From Hymenopellis radicata (lineage: Eukaryota; Basidiomycota; Agaricomycetes; Agaricales; Physalacriaceae): a stretch of 64,000 bases of DNA. Below, in pieces: positions 16,257 through 27,842 of the stretch; within the stretch, counting starts at the first letter, position 1, and every line of letters starts with the position of its first letter. Location: assembly GCA_015501595.1 (NCBI GenBank), contig JADNRX010000194.1, positions 41,000-104,999 on the forward strand, read 5' to 3'. Under the pieces are notes generated by a model that saw only the letters and a program-made list of their open reading frames with translations, made no database searches and was not told where the DNA came from. A program made the translations under genes and the position numbers.

Positions 16257-18630
16257 GGTGCTTTCGGGATGTGTTAGTCAATAGTATCTGCTAGATAGAA
16301 GACGTTGACAGACGGGCTATGGTTTAACGCGAAGATTGTGTCCAGGTCAGGAAGAAGATTAACCATTGAACGCTATGAATGCTTAATGGAAAGATATAAT
16401 AATGCAGATGTGTTGTGATGCACCGGAGAAACATGGCTGCTTCGCACCTCTGTTTATAAACCGCCCGGTTTGCTGCATCGTTATTCGTCACATCCCACTG
16501 ATCTCGGGCGGGTAAAGATAGATAAGTTTTCAAGACCTGATACCAGTGGTTTGTCAAACGCGGGATGATTTGACGTGTGACTTACGTGGCGTACGTTATG
16601 AAGCCGGGCGTCTAGTGGGGCCTAATTTGGAAAGCGGGATTTCCGAAAGCTTTCAAGGAGATTCGAAAATCGGAAAGACCATGCCTGGGTCGATTAATCC
16701 GTCAGGAAAGGACGCTGACAGCGGAGAACCTTGCCCCATTTCGAGGATTCTATACGATTTCGGGAACGATGGAGACTCCTCGGTCACCAGGACGTCGAAT
16801 AGTCGCTTATTTTCTCAACTGAGGCGAGTCTGCATTCTAGATAGGCACCATTCATGCTCTAGGAACATGCGAATATGCGTCATCACAAGAATCTAAATAT
16901 TACACGTTCAGCAAATCTTCCGGAACATAGAAGAGAAGCATACCTAACACATCAACTTGAAATGAACACAAAACATATAGGAATTTGAATGATGCCATCA
17001 TCAGGCTTCGACCAGAACGAAAGAAACTGAAGTCACGGTCATAGTGTTCAGCTGCTGGTACAGGACTGTAATGTCGTCCTAGACGACTTGGTTTGTCGTT
17101 GATTTCTGCATTCCACAGCGACCAGCCAGTCGCGCAAATTGTCGAAGATGGGTCCAGACGAATGTTGTGACAAGGATGGGGTAATGGTGACAATCCGATT
17201 GAAACGATCTTCGGACTCCTACGTGGCATCCTTGTTATGGATAACACGCTGGACACGCTAGAGCAAGTTTCTTATGTTTAATTTTCGCTTTATTTTTCTT
17301 TACCTGAAGTACCTACTTATGTATCGGCAGTGCGCAGCGTACAGCCTTCTCGAACACTATAAAGGTTTCGCTTCAACAGCGAAACCTCCTTACCTTTTAC
17401 CTCCATGATTACACTGATTTACTTACTCTCGATTACTCTTTGATTACTTGTTTCTATTCCTTACTCGCGACTACAGACTAGTCGCAATACACTTCATCTT
17501 AACTCATTCTCCGTGTGAATCCTACTTAGCCTACGAGCTACATTCTTCGACACGATCGAACCCTCTTCGCTACACGCGAAACAACTTGAATTAACCGACA
17601 TTCACAACAATCCTCTTGTTAGCAGATAAACCAAGTCTATTAGGAAGAGAGGAAGGGGATGGAGCAGCAAGGGAGCGGAGCGCAATGCAGTCTGGATAAG
17701 GGCCGCATGGCCCCGGCCCCGAGGCGACTGTCCTAGAAAACGCAGACAGCTGCGATACCCACAAAAGTAGGAGTACAACGATGCATGTAGGAGCGAGGGC
17801 TGAGACTGAGATCAAGGAGGGCCCCATATTAGGAGTGCAACGACACATCAAGCAAGCCCATGAATGGCTGCTGTGTTGTTGGTGCTCATAAGACGCGTCA
17901 CGTCATACAGGTGCGATGCGGGTGTGGGCTGGGTACAGGTGCGGGTGCGTGGATGCGCGGTGCCGGGTGCGGTCGCGGGGTTGGGGAGGACGCGATGCAG
18001 ATGCAAATGACGGTGGCTGCAAGACGCGTCATTCCGGTGCAGCGTTGGATGCGGGTATGCTGCTCTTGTGATGCGTGGCTGCGGAGACGCGACACAGATG
18101 GGGCGCGAGACGACGGCGTTCGGGTGCAGGTGCGGAAGTGGTGGAGGCAAACACGCCGGAATGCGGGGCCAAGAGCAACACGGGTGGAGAGACCATGTCC
18201 AGGGGGTTATGGTGCATGGGGGAGCAGGCGCTGAGATACCCAGGCTGTACGACGCAATGATCCAGCGACCCGTGGATAATCAGAATCGAAGGAGGGGGAC
18301 TCGGCAGATGCAAACAAGATGGACTGGCCGCAATACGGGGAAGAAGAAAAGACAGAAAGCAGAGTCCGCTGAGCGCGGCGGGGACTGGGTCGCGGTGGTC
18401 GAAAGCAAAGGTGCAATCGCACCACGTGTCGGTCCGAAGACATGCCGGTGGCGTACCTTACAATCCAAGCCTGCTGCATTCAAGACGCGAGCAAACGCTG
18501 AAAACGCGCGTCGCCATCGATGTCAGATTCATTATTATAAGGAAACTAAACCGCGCAACCACAACCGCTCTTGTTGAGGCTCCTCTGAACTTCATATCAT
18601 TACAAGGGATAGCCCTACCAACACTATCAC
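16257..18630. other. Long intergenic region
   Basis: No recognised gene lies between the P450 start and the acyl-CoA dehydrogenase stop. The stretch at 17400-17600 is AT-rich with repeated GATTAC words. The stretch at 17880-18250 is GC-rich with repeated GACGCGTCA (17892 and 18022) and degenerate GCGGGTGCG-like words, which creates spurious ORFs on both strands. A near repeat (TAGGAGTGCAACGA-like) occurs at 17768 and 17828. A perfect hairpin is listed separately. Confidence 0.5.
17363..17387. repeat. Perfect 10-bp hairpin with 5-nt loop
   Basis: AGGTTTCGCT (17363-17372) is the exact reverse complement of AGCGAAACCT (17378-17387), with loop TCAAC. It lies just after a TATAAAGG-like string (17358) in a region without a recognised gene. 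The role is unknown. Confidence 0.7.
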
Positions 18631-20219
18631 CTATGAATGCTCCTTCTGAATAAACTTGGCAATAGTCTGCAGCTGGATATTCGACGTCCCCTCATAGATC
18701 GCCCCAATCTTCGAATCTCGCCAATACTTCTCCACCCCGTCTCCCTCGTAAAACCGGTGCCGCCCATCCACTCAATCGCCTTGCCGCTCACACTCTCCGC
18801 GACTTTGCTCGCCCACCACTTCGCCATAGCCGCCTCCTTCACGAAACTCAAACCCGACTCTTTCCGGCGGGCAGCGTTATATGTGAGCAGGCGTGCAGCC
18901 TCGATCTGTGTAGCGGCTTCTGCAAACTGGAACGCCATGCCCTGGAAAGTGCCGATGGGCTGACCAAATTGTGAACGCTGGTACGTGTATGGCACCGCCA
19001 AGTCGAATGCGCCCTGTGCGAGTCCGAGCATCTGGGCAGCGATTCCGATACGTCCTATTCAATGTGAGCCAGCATACTCAGAGGCGAACGAGGACATACC
19101 CTCATTTAAAATCTCAATCGCGATCTGGAAGACTTGTGAGATTCACGTCGGCGAAAGAAAGTAGAGAACCAACCTTGTAACCCTTTCCTTCACCACCAAT
19201 AATGTTTGCCGCCGGAATCTTCACGTCGTCAAAGCTCAAGGTACACGTCGAGGACGCGCGGATGCCCAGCTTCTCCTCCTTCTTGGCAATTTGGACGCCC
19301 ATGTCTTTAGTCGCAAGGAAACATGTTATGCCTTTGTAGCCCTTCGATGAGTCGATCTAAGAACGCGTCAGAACATACTACGCGTCAAGGACAAGCGAAC
19401 ACCAACGTTGGCGAACACGAGGAATATCTCGGCTTCGTAAGAATTCGTGATCCACATCTTGGATCCGTTAATGATATAGTCGTCGCCTGACTTTGTCGCG
19501 CGGGTCTGCAGAGCGAATGCGTCTGATCCCGAGGCCGCCTCTGAGAGACAGAAAGATCCGAGCTATTCTAGCGTTAGCGGCAGCGTTGACGCAAGGAGGC
19601 AGTACTCACCTTGGACTCTGAAAGCTGTGGTAACCACTTTGCCTTCTGTTCTTCGGTGGCATACTTGCGGAGGACAGTGTTCACGAGGGTGTTGTGTACG
19701 TCACACAACACAGACACGGACGGGTCCACTTTCGCGAGCTCCTCAATGGCAATGATGGCAGACGTGAACGAAGACTCGGAGCCGCCGTGGTCTGCAGAAG
19801 TCTCTATACCCATCAACTAGACTAGCGTAAACGTCAATGCTGAAGTGTAGGGAACAGGAACGTACGCCCTGTTCAAAGAGTCCCTTTATAATGGACGGAT
19901 CCATCATCTCATTCTCGTCCATTTCCCGTACTTTAGGCTTCACAACGTCGGTCGCAAAGCGTTGCACTGCCAAACGTGTGAGGTGGTCAACAAACCCAAC
20001 AAAAGGACGACACACACCGCTCTCTCGTATCATATTCTCCTCTTCAGTAAACGTGTCAAGCGACGCTATCCGGGCGCCTTCGACATCCCTGCGCGCCCTT
20101 GTCGTCGCGAATCCCCTAAAACCATGCTATGAGCTCGCTGGCGGACAGTACGCACGGCCTTACCTGGCCACAGTGCGGCGCGGTACGGGCAGGGCAGTCT
20201 TCACAATGTGTCTGAACAT
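18631..20219 (-). CDS. Mitochondrial acyl-CoA dehydrogenase, with an apparent late one-base frameshift
   Basis: This is a flavoprotein that introduces the alpha-beta double bond in acyl-CoA esters, most like short/branched-chain acyl-CoA dehydrogenases. The start at 20219 gives an arginine-rich mitochondrial presequence ([19 protein letters not shown], next exon GFATTRARR). Domain landmarks include [20 protein letters not shown], the FAD/substrate segment [54 protein letters not shown], and the C-terminal domain [20 protein letters not shown]. Near the end the frame breaks. After [14 protein letters not shown] the expected [20 protein letters not shown] lies one frame over, as if one G were missing from a four-G run (18735-18738). 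The catalytic Glu (YEGTSNI) is downstream of that point. The rest is intact, so a sequence error is as likely as a real lesion. Confidence 0.9.
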
Positions 20220-20699
20220 GGTGGTGGTGCTGGTGGTAAGAGGACAAGGAGTGTGTGGGCAACGGTCGGCTCAAGATAAAAGCTATACGATCTTGGCCGA
20301 GATGAGAGAATGCACAGCGGAAATCAGCTGCCAGTGAGCTACCCCGCATTCCGCTCCGGGATCCGAACACCGGCTTTCGGCAGTGCCTCGAGCCGGAGCC
20401 AATGTCTTGAGAGTGAAAGTAGGTGAAAGTTCTAAGTCGGTGACAATGGGCTTGTGGAAGCAGAGATACTAGTAAGCTCAACAAATCAAGGTCTAGTACA
20501 GTGTGGTCAACGAACGATCTTAAACATGGACGACTCGGTGTCGTAAGGCTACATCTGTGCTCCTGTGTCGAAAGTGTGCGACCGTTCTTTGGATGGTCTG
20601 AAGCTGGGCTCTGGTCTTGCCACACTCAGTAACTTATGGTCGGCCGTATGAAGGGTATTATGGTTGAAAAGTCGACCGTATTATATGAGAGGATCTCCG
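20220..20699. other. Intergenic region upstream of acyl-CoA dehydrogenase
   Basis: It contains the 5' flank of the acyl-CoA dehydrogenase gene. Overlapping ORFs here are shadows without protein features. Nothing else is seen. Confidence 0.5.
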
Positions 20700-20976
20700 A
20701 GTCTGACTACAAAGCGGTGCATGCTTCAACCCAATTTCGTGAATGGTTTGGACAGAAGCATAAGCCATGGTCCTTCCAATTGACCGTAGTCCTCACGGAA
20801 AAACGTTTCGACGGGATCACTACTGCGAACATCGATAATGGTACATAGTTCTTCAACGCCGTAGAGCCTTGTAACCTTAGTATCGCGAAAAGCCTGTAAG
20901 CATCAGACAGTTCGGAGATGTCGAAAGTGAAATCCGGGTCGGAAAGTTCTTGAATGATCATGATGCATTCGTTCAT
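20700..20976 (-). pseudogene. C-terminal fragment of the nearby nuclease-like hypothetical family
   Basis: The minus strand reads IIQELSDPDFTFDISELSDA then YRLFAILRLQG, nearly the same as VIQELSNPDFTFDISDPSDA and YRLFAMLRLQG in the last exon of the gene ending at 27842. Similarity continues at DNA level through the segment matching ETVEAVFREDYKSW, but in another frame, so at least one frameshift is present. No upstream exons of the family were found here. It is a truncated, frameshifted paralogue. Confidence 0.75.
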
Positions 20977-21506
20977 TGCTCAAGAGTCAGAATGGAACAT
21001 GAATCATAACTTGTCCATCCACCTCAGAACCCCGTTTACCGTGTTGCGATCAAGTAGAAAAAAAGGCGACCGATGCATATCCCAAGAACAGTGTGTTATT
21101 GTGCGTACGTATGCGGATCACTGCAGAGGTGGCAAGCGACTGACAGATCGTCCACAGGTGAGCGGTGTCACAGGACAGTAAAAATGAGCCTGATTGGGTC
21201 GGAACAGACTCTAAATGCTAGGGGGGATGTAGTGGTCGTTGTTTAGTCCATAGGGGGAGTGAGTTTCGGCGTCTGCAAGGTAGATCGAAGAGAAGGATGC
21301 ATACACGTCTCGCGAAGACTGGAGCAACCACCGAGGAACGATCGATTGTGTGGCTATGCTATCTTGTTTGATCCCAACGTCCATGCCGATTTGTCTCTCT
21401 CCTTCTACGTCTTCTCCTTAGTCCTCCTTGGCGTCTTCCCTGCTCTGGCTGACTATCTCGACAATATACCTCGAGCTTGGCCTGTCGCTTCTACTTGTTT
21501 TGACTC

Positions 21507-23830
21507 TCACAAACCGAGACGCACGGAATAGGCACGGGCATCTCTCTTCCGTGTTCTCCGACCTGCTAAAGTAGACTGACTCTCTTGGTAGGTCTCAGAA
21601 TATATACCCGACTCGCGGGCGTCGTTAACACGTACTACAATTACAGATATGAATACAAATACAACCATCATTGGTACCTTAAAGTTATAGCGCCAGATTT
21701 CCAGACCTAGTACCGGGGCGTGAGCCTCCCCTAGAGCGGCTAGGACCAGACTGATTATCGGGGGAGGCTTCGTCCCGCCACTCGCGAAAGGTTTCTTCTT
21801 CTTCTTCGCCTCCAATAATCCAGCAGCGTTCTGATTCTCGTTCTCCGTACTCGTCTTCTCCTTCTCTGCTTCCGTGCTTTGCTCAACTCGCCCTTCTTTC
21901 TTATCCTCTTTAGCCTTCTGATACCAGACGAAAGGCGTCCTGGGTTTCTCGCCGGGCTTTGCCTCTTCGTAGGTCTCTGGATCGGCCAACTTCTTCATCC
22001 ATTCCCCGACTGCTTTCTCAGCCCGTGTTTTCATTTCTCCGCCATACTCTCGGATCAGATCAATGTGGCGATTAAGCGTCACAATATCGCCAACATTCCG
22101 CAAGGAGTACTTCACTGGAGTACCATTTTGCGTCTTCGCGGCGGTCGATACCTTTGAGCAGACCTGGTGTATATGAATCTGAGGCTATGGATATTCACTG
22201 AGTCAGCTGTCTATCAACATAAGAATACTCATCTCTCACCTCGTAGCCTGAGGATTTATCGCCGGGAACAAGCCACCCCACGTACACTGTGATGATCTCG
22301 CGTTCCACCAAAAGCCCGTAAACGGGCCACTGGTCGGTATCCACATGGAAGGAATGGTTGAAGAAAAGTGCAGTTGCCATTTGGATGCCCAGCTGTCGGT
22401 ACGCATGCGCGACGCTCTCCTTCTTATACTCAACCAGGAGGAAGCAGAAGTCAAGTCCACCCCATAGTAGCTGTTCCCCGTCCTCGACCTTCGCGTTCAG
22501 ATCAGCGCTTACGATATTCATCATGTGGCGGTAAGTATTCAGGAATTCGCTCCTCGCCGTGGGCATCCCCATGATCTTTTTGTATGATTCCAAGTACTGA
22601 GTATTGTTCATGGAGATATTCACGCTAAGTGCCGCATCGGGAATGATGGTCTGTGGATTGACCTTGGGGTCTCTCTTGGCGTCAGCCCGTATATATGTGG
22701 GCAGACGGAACCGCGGTTCTAGCCTGGTGACCACTTTTAGTGTAACTCAATCATTTAGGACAGGGATACACACCTGATGTCGTCGTTCAAGCCAGCTTCT
22801 TCCCAAATGTCGTCGTTCAAGCCAGCTTCTTCCCAAATGTCGTCGTTCAAGCCAGCTTCTGCCACAGCTACCTTGCCTTCAAGGAATGCATCAACAGGGC
22901 TGCGTATAGTGGCCTCATTCGGACGTGGTAGGCTCTGGAGCATGGGAAGCGATTTCGATTTCTCAAGCTCCTTGAAGAGAGTCTGGCTTTTGCGAGTCTC
23001 CAAGCCTAAGACTGCCGGACTGTTCGCCTTGGTATCTCTATCATCGGAGCTTGCATCTGCCCCACATCGATTACGACTGAGTGCGAATAGAGATGCCAGG
23101 AGATACAATGTGTCCTTTGTGGATGATTTGGCAGGACTCGGACCTTCAGCAGCTGCTTCCTTGCCAACCGCGGGAACTGCTTTCAACAACTGTTCAACAA
23201 ATGGACGCAGGGTAGGGCTAACGACTCGGACCTTGAGCAGCTGCTTTCTTGCCAGCCGTGGGAACTGCTTTCAAAAACTCTTCGACAAACGGATGCAGGG
23301 TAGGGCTGTCCCATTCAACACACTGGTATATAAGTCAATAATTTGTCGTGTTGGAAGGAAGTTTTCACTTTTCGCACCTCAGTTTCAATCTTCGACCGAA
23401 AAATAACTCCCTCAGTCTTCTTGTTTGGGAGCACTACTCGATTGGGTAGCATCAGGGCGGAGTCGTTGGTGGATAATGGTACTCTTTTTGACTCTTTCGA
23501 GTTACCGGAAGCTTGCACGATGTCCACACCGCGAGAAGTGCACCAATAGTCGGTCTTGGTAGCACTACGAACAATACTAGAAGGAATTAGAATAGGAATT
23601 GATAAAATTGAATGTATCATCGTGATTAGCACTCACTCTGAGACTCCTTCGGACTTGATGATGATCTGTGTGCCAGACTTCTTGGTTCCAGAAGGCGAAG
23701 GCGCACGTCCACTCCCAGTAGATGGATCCGCAGCCCGTTTTTCTGGATCTTGCGCATCCAAACGGTTGGGACTGCCAGCACTGGCATGGGTTGGTACATC
23801 CAGGGTGTCTTGACGGAGCTGAGAATTCAT
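21507..23830 (-). CDS. Uncharacterised PD-(D/E)xK-like protein with C-terminal transmembrane segment
   Basis: This is a multi-exon gene of unknown function. The start at 23830 begins MNSQLRQDTLDVPTHAS, a polar low-complexity N-terminus. A middle exon has three tandem copies of AEAGLNDDIWE-like ten-residue repeats. The core reads IIPDAALSVNIS, then WGGLDFCFLLVEYKKESVAH, then LGIQMATALFF and WPVYGLLVEREIITVYVGW. The acidic residue followed by E-x-K (VEYKK) resembles a PD-(D/E)xK nuclease core; this is inference. A charged region (WMKKLADPETYEEAK, KKKKK) precedes a hydrophobic segment (VPMMVVFVFISVIVVRV) near the C-terminus. Paralogues lie at 24938-26772 and 27000-27842. An 88-bp tandem duplication inside the gene must be spliced out, or the frame breaks. 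Confidence 0.6.
22777..22862 (-). repeat. Three tandem 30-bp repeats inside the coding sequence
   Basis: A 30-base unit (containing GTCGTTCAAGCCAGCTTCTT on the plus strand) is repeated nearly three times without mismatches in the first two junctions. It encodes ten-residue repeats (AGLNDDIWEE) in the gene at 21507-23830. The period is a multiple of three, so the frame is kept. Confidence 0.92.
23144..23319 (-). repeat. Tandem duplication of an exon segment; one copy bounded by AG|GT
   Basis: Two adjacent copies of a segment of about 88 bp, read on the minus strand as PTLHPFVEEFLKAVPTAGKK and as PTLRPFVEQLLKAVPAVGKE, lie end to end. Copy two is out of frame and preceded by an in-frame TAG. 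Both copies contain AAG|GTCCGAGTC. Removing 23231-23144 as an 88-nt GT...AG intron joins copy one to the downstream exon exactly in frame (AAAQGPSPAKSS). This is either a duplication-born intron or a disabling duplication. Confidence 0.7.
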
Positions 23831-24937
23831 AGCAGGAAGTTGACTTCTGGAGGGACTCGGATTCCGAGAGATGGTTTTCTGAGGAGTGAGATATTGAAGG
23901 GGGGTCTATTTATACTACTGTTTAAAGAATGAGGAATGGACAGTACATTCCATGATCATTTGGCATGAAGTGAGATCAACTATGAAATGAAGACTTGTTG
24001 TTTCGACCCATGAATGAGGCTCTACATGACTACTTACGTACATGATGGAGTTGGAGGGATTGAAATGCTGCCAGCATTGAATCTGAAAAACTGCATTTGT
24101 GCTGGCTAAGAATGTTGGCATGACTCTTGGCACTAGTCACTATCTTCCGTCACCTCGCTACTAGTCACCTCAGGTTCTTAGCCCGTTGTTATTATTTTCC
24201 CAACAAAACACATTGGCGGGTCACTATGATCGACACAGCAATCCTAGTAGTAAGTGCAAGGACTCAAGGACGGGCATCAACAGCATCGAGGACCGAAACC
24301 GAGTGGCACGATGCCAACTGAGGAGCGGAGCGCCTACTAGGGCCGCCCGGTTTTCCTATGTGCGCCAGAGAGGTCTGACCAATCAGTGGTCCACCATTTG
24401 ATGTAGTCTCGATACCCGACTTTATGGCGAGGGAACATTCCCTTACATTTGATGCGGAATGAAGGTGTAGCTGGTCGAAAGGACTGGTAGCGGAGTGTGC
24501 ATTTTCGTACTTCGTGTCCACCTGCTTCCACTGATATCTGCGCAGATCTGCGACAACAATGAAGACAGGGTTTATGTGGTCCCCGAGTCCATATCATCAC
24601 TTACGTTGTAAGATTCAATGATTGCTCTCGAAGAGCCTAACTAAGTAACTGCCAAGTATTACGCGGTTTTCCGATGCTTCAATGCTTGAAGCAGTACCGA
24701 AGTAAGAACTGAACGGGACTCAAAAGCCACAGGCCTACATAGCGCAGTGTGTGTATAGGGACAGTCATCATTATGATAAGTTATAATACCTATGCCGAGC
24801 ATTCTGATGCGGCGAAATGGAGACGGTTCAACGGCCCGGGACTCCCATGGGTCCTTATAAGCGACCACCCATCTTCTTAGTTCTCTCAAACCTCGCATCC
24901 CTCCACCGTCGCCATTTATCCTGCTTTCTCAACGCTC
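23831..24937. other. Shared divergent promoter region
   Basis: This interval separates the minus gene starting at 23830 from the plus gene starting at 24938. A TATA-like CCTTATAAGCG lies near 24854, about 80 bases before the plus start. Short ORFs here show no protein-like features. Confidence 0.5.
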
Positions 24938-26772
24938 ATGCCGTCTCACAACGATGAAGACATTATGCAAGCTCCCAAGTGTTCACCATCGTATCCAAAG
25001 TGCTCAGACGACGAGGCGCGCGTGTACGTAGACATATTCCAGTACCTCACTTATGTGTTAATACCGAATCAGGCATCTATATCCTGTTCAAACAGATGTG
25101 GCAAACATCCCGACGTTTCCATTGCGTGCCTTGCGAGCCAGTCCCATCAATGTCAATGAACCAAATCTGGATCGCATTGTCAGTGAGGCTATCCGCGACA
25201 TGCTTCGATTTGCGCTACCAGACTGGATCATGGACTGGCTCATGAACGGTGTAAGATGACGCATAATTATCTCCTGACACGATCCGTTTCTGAAAACCTT
25301 GTGTTTCATGTAGGATCCGTGCCCTGAAGCCTCTGGTCTACCTGAACAGTCTAAAGTCTCTTTACACTTGATAGAACTGCACCATGACAGACTGGACTGG
25401 CCTGACCTCTCGGATAAGTACCAATTCTTCGCCTCATTGCCCTCTAGACTCCACTTCGATTTGTTATTGCATCGGGCCCTGACACTCAGCGTTGACGTAA
25501 GATGTCAGTGTGCAACAGAGGACGAGAAAGGAGTTTTGTTGACTCCAAGTCTCATCTGGACACCAGCGTACGACATTATTTTCGAATACATCGAACATGA
25601 TGTGCTTCGTGATGCAGGCATTGCCGCTAGGTACGTCCTCGTCGGACGGTGGACATTGTGTCTTACCAGCCTTCTAGCTTTCGTCCGAGATGGTCTACGT
25701 ACCCGAATCAAACCCATAGCGACGAGTGGCCCGTTATCATACCAGACGTTGTATTTTCAGTGCAAGTACCTGGATCCCAACCGTTTCATTCTCCATTCAC
25801 AGAACGGGCTCATAAATACCACCCGGATCACGACTACGATGATTCCCATTCGCCTCTCCTGGATGTGCCGCTACTTCTCGTTGAGTACAACAAATGCTGG
25901 GGATCCACTCCTGAAGTTGGGTTTGCTCCTCATCGACGTCACCTTTATGCCGGAATGACGGCTGCATTGGCCTTGTACGACGCCCTGGGAATCAGAACTC
26001 CTGTTTTCGGCCTCCTTGTTGGAACTGTGTACGAGTTCAGCTTGTTCGCAGGCGTTCTCGAAGACGGCGAGGTATGCCCACCTTTTCAATAAGACCTCTG
26101 TTCATGGACTGATGTGATTTACAGCCGGTCATATATCCAGTTCGCTTCGCCGATTACAAGTCAATATTCGAGGTTACAAACGGAATTCAGATGCTGCATC
26201 TGTACACCGTCCTGGCAAACCTACAGACACTGTCAGCAAAGGTACCTTTGCATCTAGAGAGTCTACTGGACGGCAGTGAGACCGATTTATGTCCGCTGCT
26301 GTACGAATGGCCGAGCAGAGGTGTACCTGCGGCGGGGAGGCGTGTCATTGACAGAGCTCATCCTCCGTTAATCATTGATGATCCGCTTCTCCAGTGCGTA
26401 CCATCATCATCTTCATCTCAACCATATTGATTGTCTGGCAGATTCCTCTTTGTAAACCCTGCACCGAGAATCGCTGACTGGCTTCGACGCGGTGGGATGA
26501 CGCTTGTTGCGGCGCCGGCGTCGATAGCGAGTCTCCTCCTCACGTTCGGGAATGGCTACGCTTTTTTACAACAGCAAGTCCCGTATTGTCCACGGTCGTG
26601 CAGGTAATTTCTTACGTTGATATTTTCTCAGCCTCTAATCAAACAATCCTACTAGGATGCCGTCGAAGACTGTAAGAAAGGCATGGCACCCCAGACGCAG
26701 GATCTTATTGATTCCTTCTGGTCTACGCATTCAGCAGAGCTAATGAATCGCGGCGCTCCAGATGCGCCCTGA
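24938..26772 (+). CDS. Uncharacterised protein, paralogue of the nuclease-like family
   Basis: The gene starts at 24938 (MPSHNDEDIMQAPKCSPSYP). A GTACGT intron (about 25024-25070) leads to HLYPVQTDVANIPTFPLRAL and then NLDRIVSEAIRDMLRFALPD. Further exons give LHLIELHHDRLDWPDLSDKY and DEWPVIIPDVVFSVQVPG. The family core follows as SPLLDVPLLLVEYNKCWGS, MTAALALYDALGIRTPVFGL and YEFSLFAGVLEDGE. Later exons encode PVIYPVRFADYKSIFEVTNG and FLFVNPAPRIADWLRRGGMT, with a likely last exon DAVEDCKKGMAPQTQDLIDS stopping at 26772. The ExK-like site of the neighbour is VEYNK here. Joining the last two exons needs either a weak GTCCCG donor or a one-base shift. The function is unknown. Confidence 0.55.
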
Positions 26773-26785
26773 GGATAACGACAAG

Positions 26786-27842
26786 ATGCGGTTTGGCTAT
26801 ATTGCCAGCAGTCTCTTATATTCAATGTCTGCCTGCTCTCGTGCCCTAGATCTGCTACAACGTCCCCTCAACTGGGGCCACTCTTTAACGAACAGGTGGC
26901 TTACATTGCACCGAACACTGTTCACAGAAGCTGCAGGATGCTTGGAGCACGCGAAAATACGGCAAGTGGCGCTTCCAGGCCAAACTTTAGTATCTCTTCT
27001 CATAGTGTTTTATCAGATACAATCACCAATGGGCAGTTCACCGTCGTCTTCGGTTGTCAGCTTCGACGAGCGACGACCTGGACACGCTCGATCTAGATGA
27101 GATTCGGCCTGAGATGGCATTTATCATGCCCGTAAAGTCCATCTGTTGGCGCTGTGGAATGGAGTGGAAAACACGCTGTGCGTCTTCAGGATGGGATGAC
27201 AGCCGCATATTCGCAGACCTTAGCGTATCCATTGATCTCGAAGCCGGATCTTTCGATACACTCGATGTCGACATGCCCATCTCCGTCGTTGAATACGTTC
27301 TCACTCCCAACAATGCCGATGAGAGAAAGAAGCACGTCGCACACCTCGCCGTTTCCATGCGGTCCGCTCTGGCGATATGGGAAATGCATCAGCTTGCCTC
27401 TACCGCCGCTGTGCTCGGGTTTCTCCTTGATCGCAACATAGTGAACGTGTTTGTGGGATGGATGGACAAGGTATGATGCCCTTATCACCGCTCGAAGCTC
27501 ACATCTGACTCTTGAACTTAGAATGAATGCGTAATCCAAGAACTTTCTAATCCAGATTTCACTTTCGACATCTCCGATCCCTCTGATGCTTATCGGCTTT
27601 TCGCGATGCTGAGGTTACAGGGCGCACATGCGTTATTCGACCATGTGAATGCCATTATAGATGCTCACATTAGTGAAACAGTCGAAGCGGTTTTCCGTGA
27701 GGACTATAAATCGTGGAAAGAGGCCAAAGAGCCTGAGATACTAATAGAGCGAATCCCGAGCAGCTTGTATAATGTGGACAACCCAGCAGAAGGTCGCATG
27801 AAGATTGAGTCTTGGCTATCAGGTGTAGCTGGTAGGCGCTAG
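26786..27842 (+). CDS. Uncharacterised protein, third member of the nuclease-like family
   Basis: The secure part runs from about 27100 to 27842. It reads PEMAFIMPVKSICWRCGMEW, SRIFADLSVSIDLEAGSFDT, MPISVVEYVLTPNNADERKK, MRSALAIWEMHQLASTAAVL and NIVNVFVGWMDK, followed by an intron with a GTATGA donor. The last exon is NECVIQELSNPDFTFDISDP, YRLFAMLRLQGAHALFDHVN, EAVFREDYKSWKEAKEP, ending GVAGRR. Order and spacing match the two neighbouring paralogues, but the ExK position reads VEYVL, so the lysine is gone. The first exons are unresolved. An ATG at 26786 opens a frame, and an internal ATG near 27114 could be the start of a short form. Head-to-tail placement after the gene ending at 26772 suggests tandem duplication. 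Confidence 0.5.

Noticed and set aside
16900..17256. Minus-strand ORF of 118 codons
   Set aside because: No splice context, no recognisable motif and no support from neighbouring exons. It is treated as chance.
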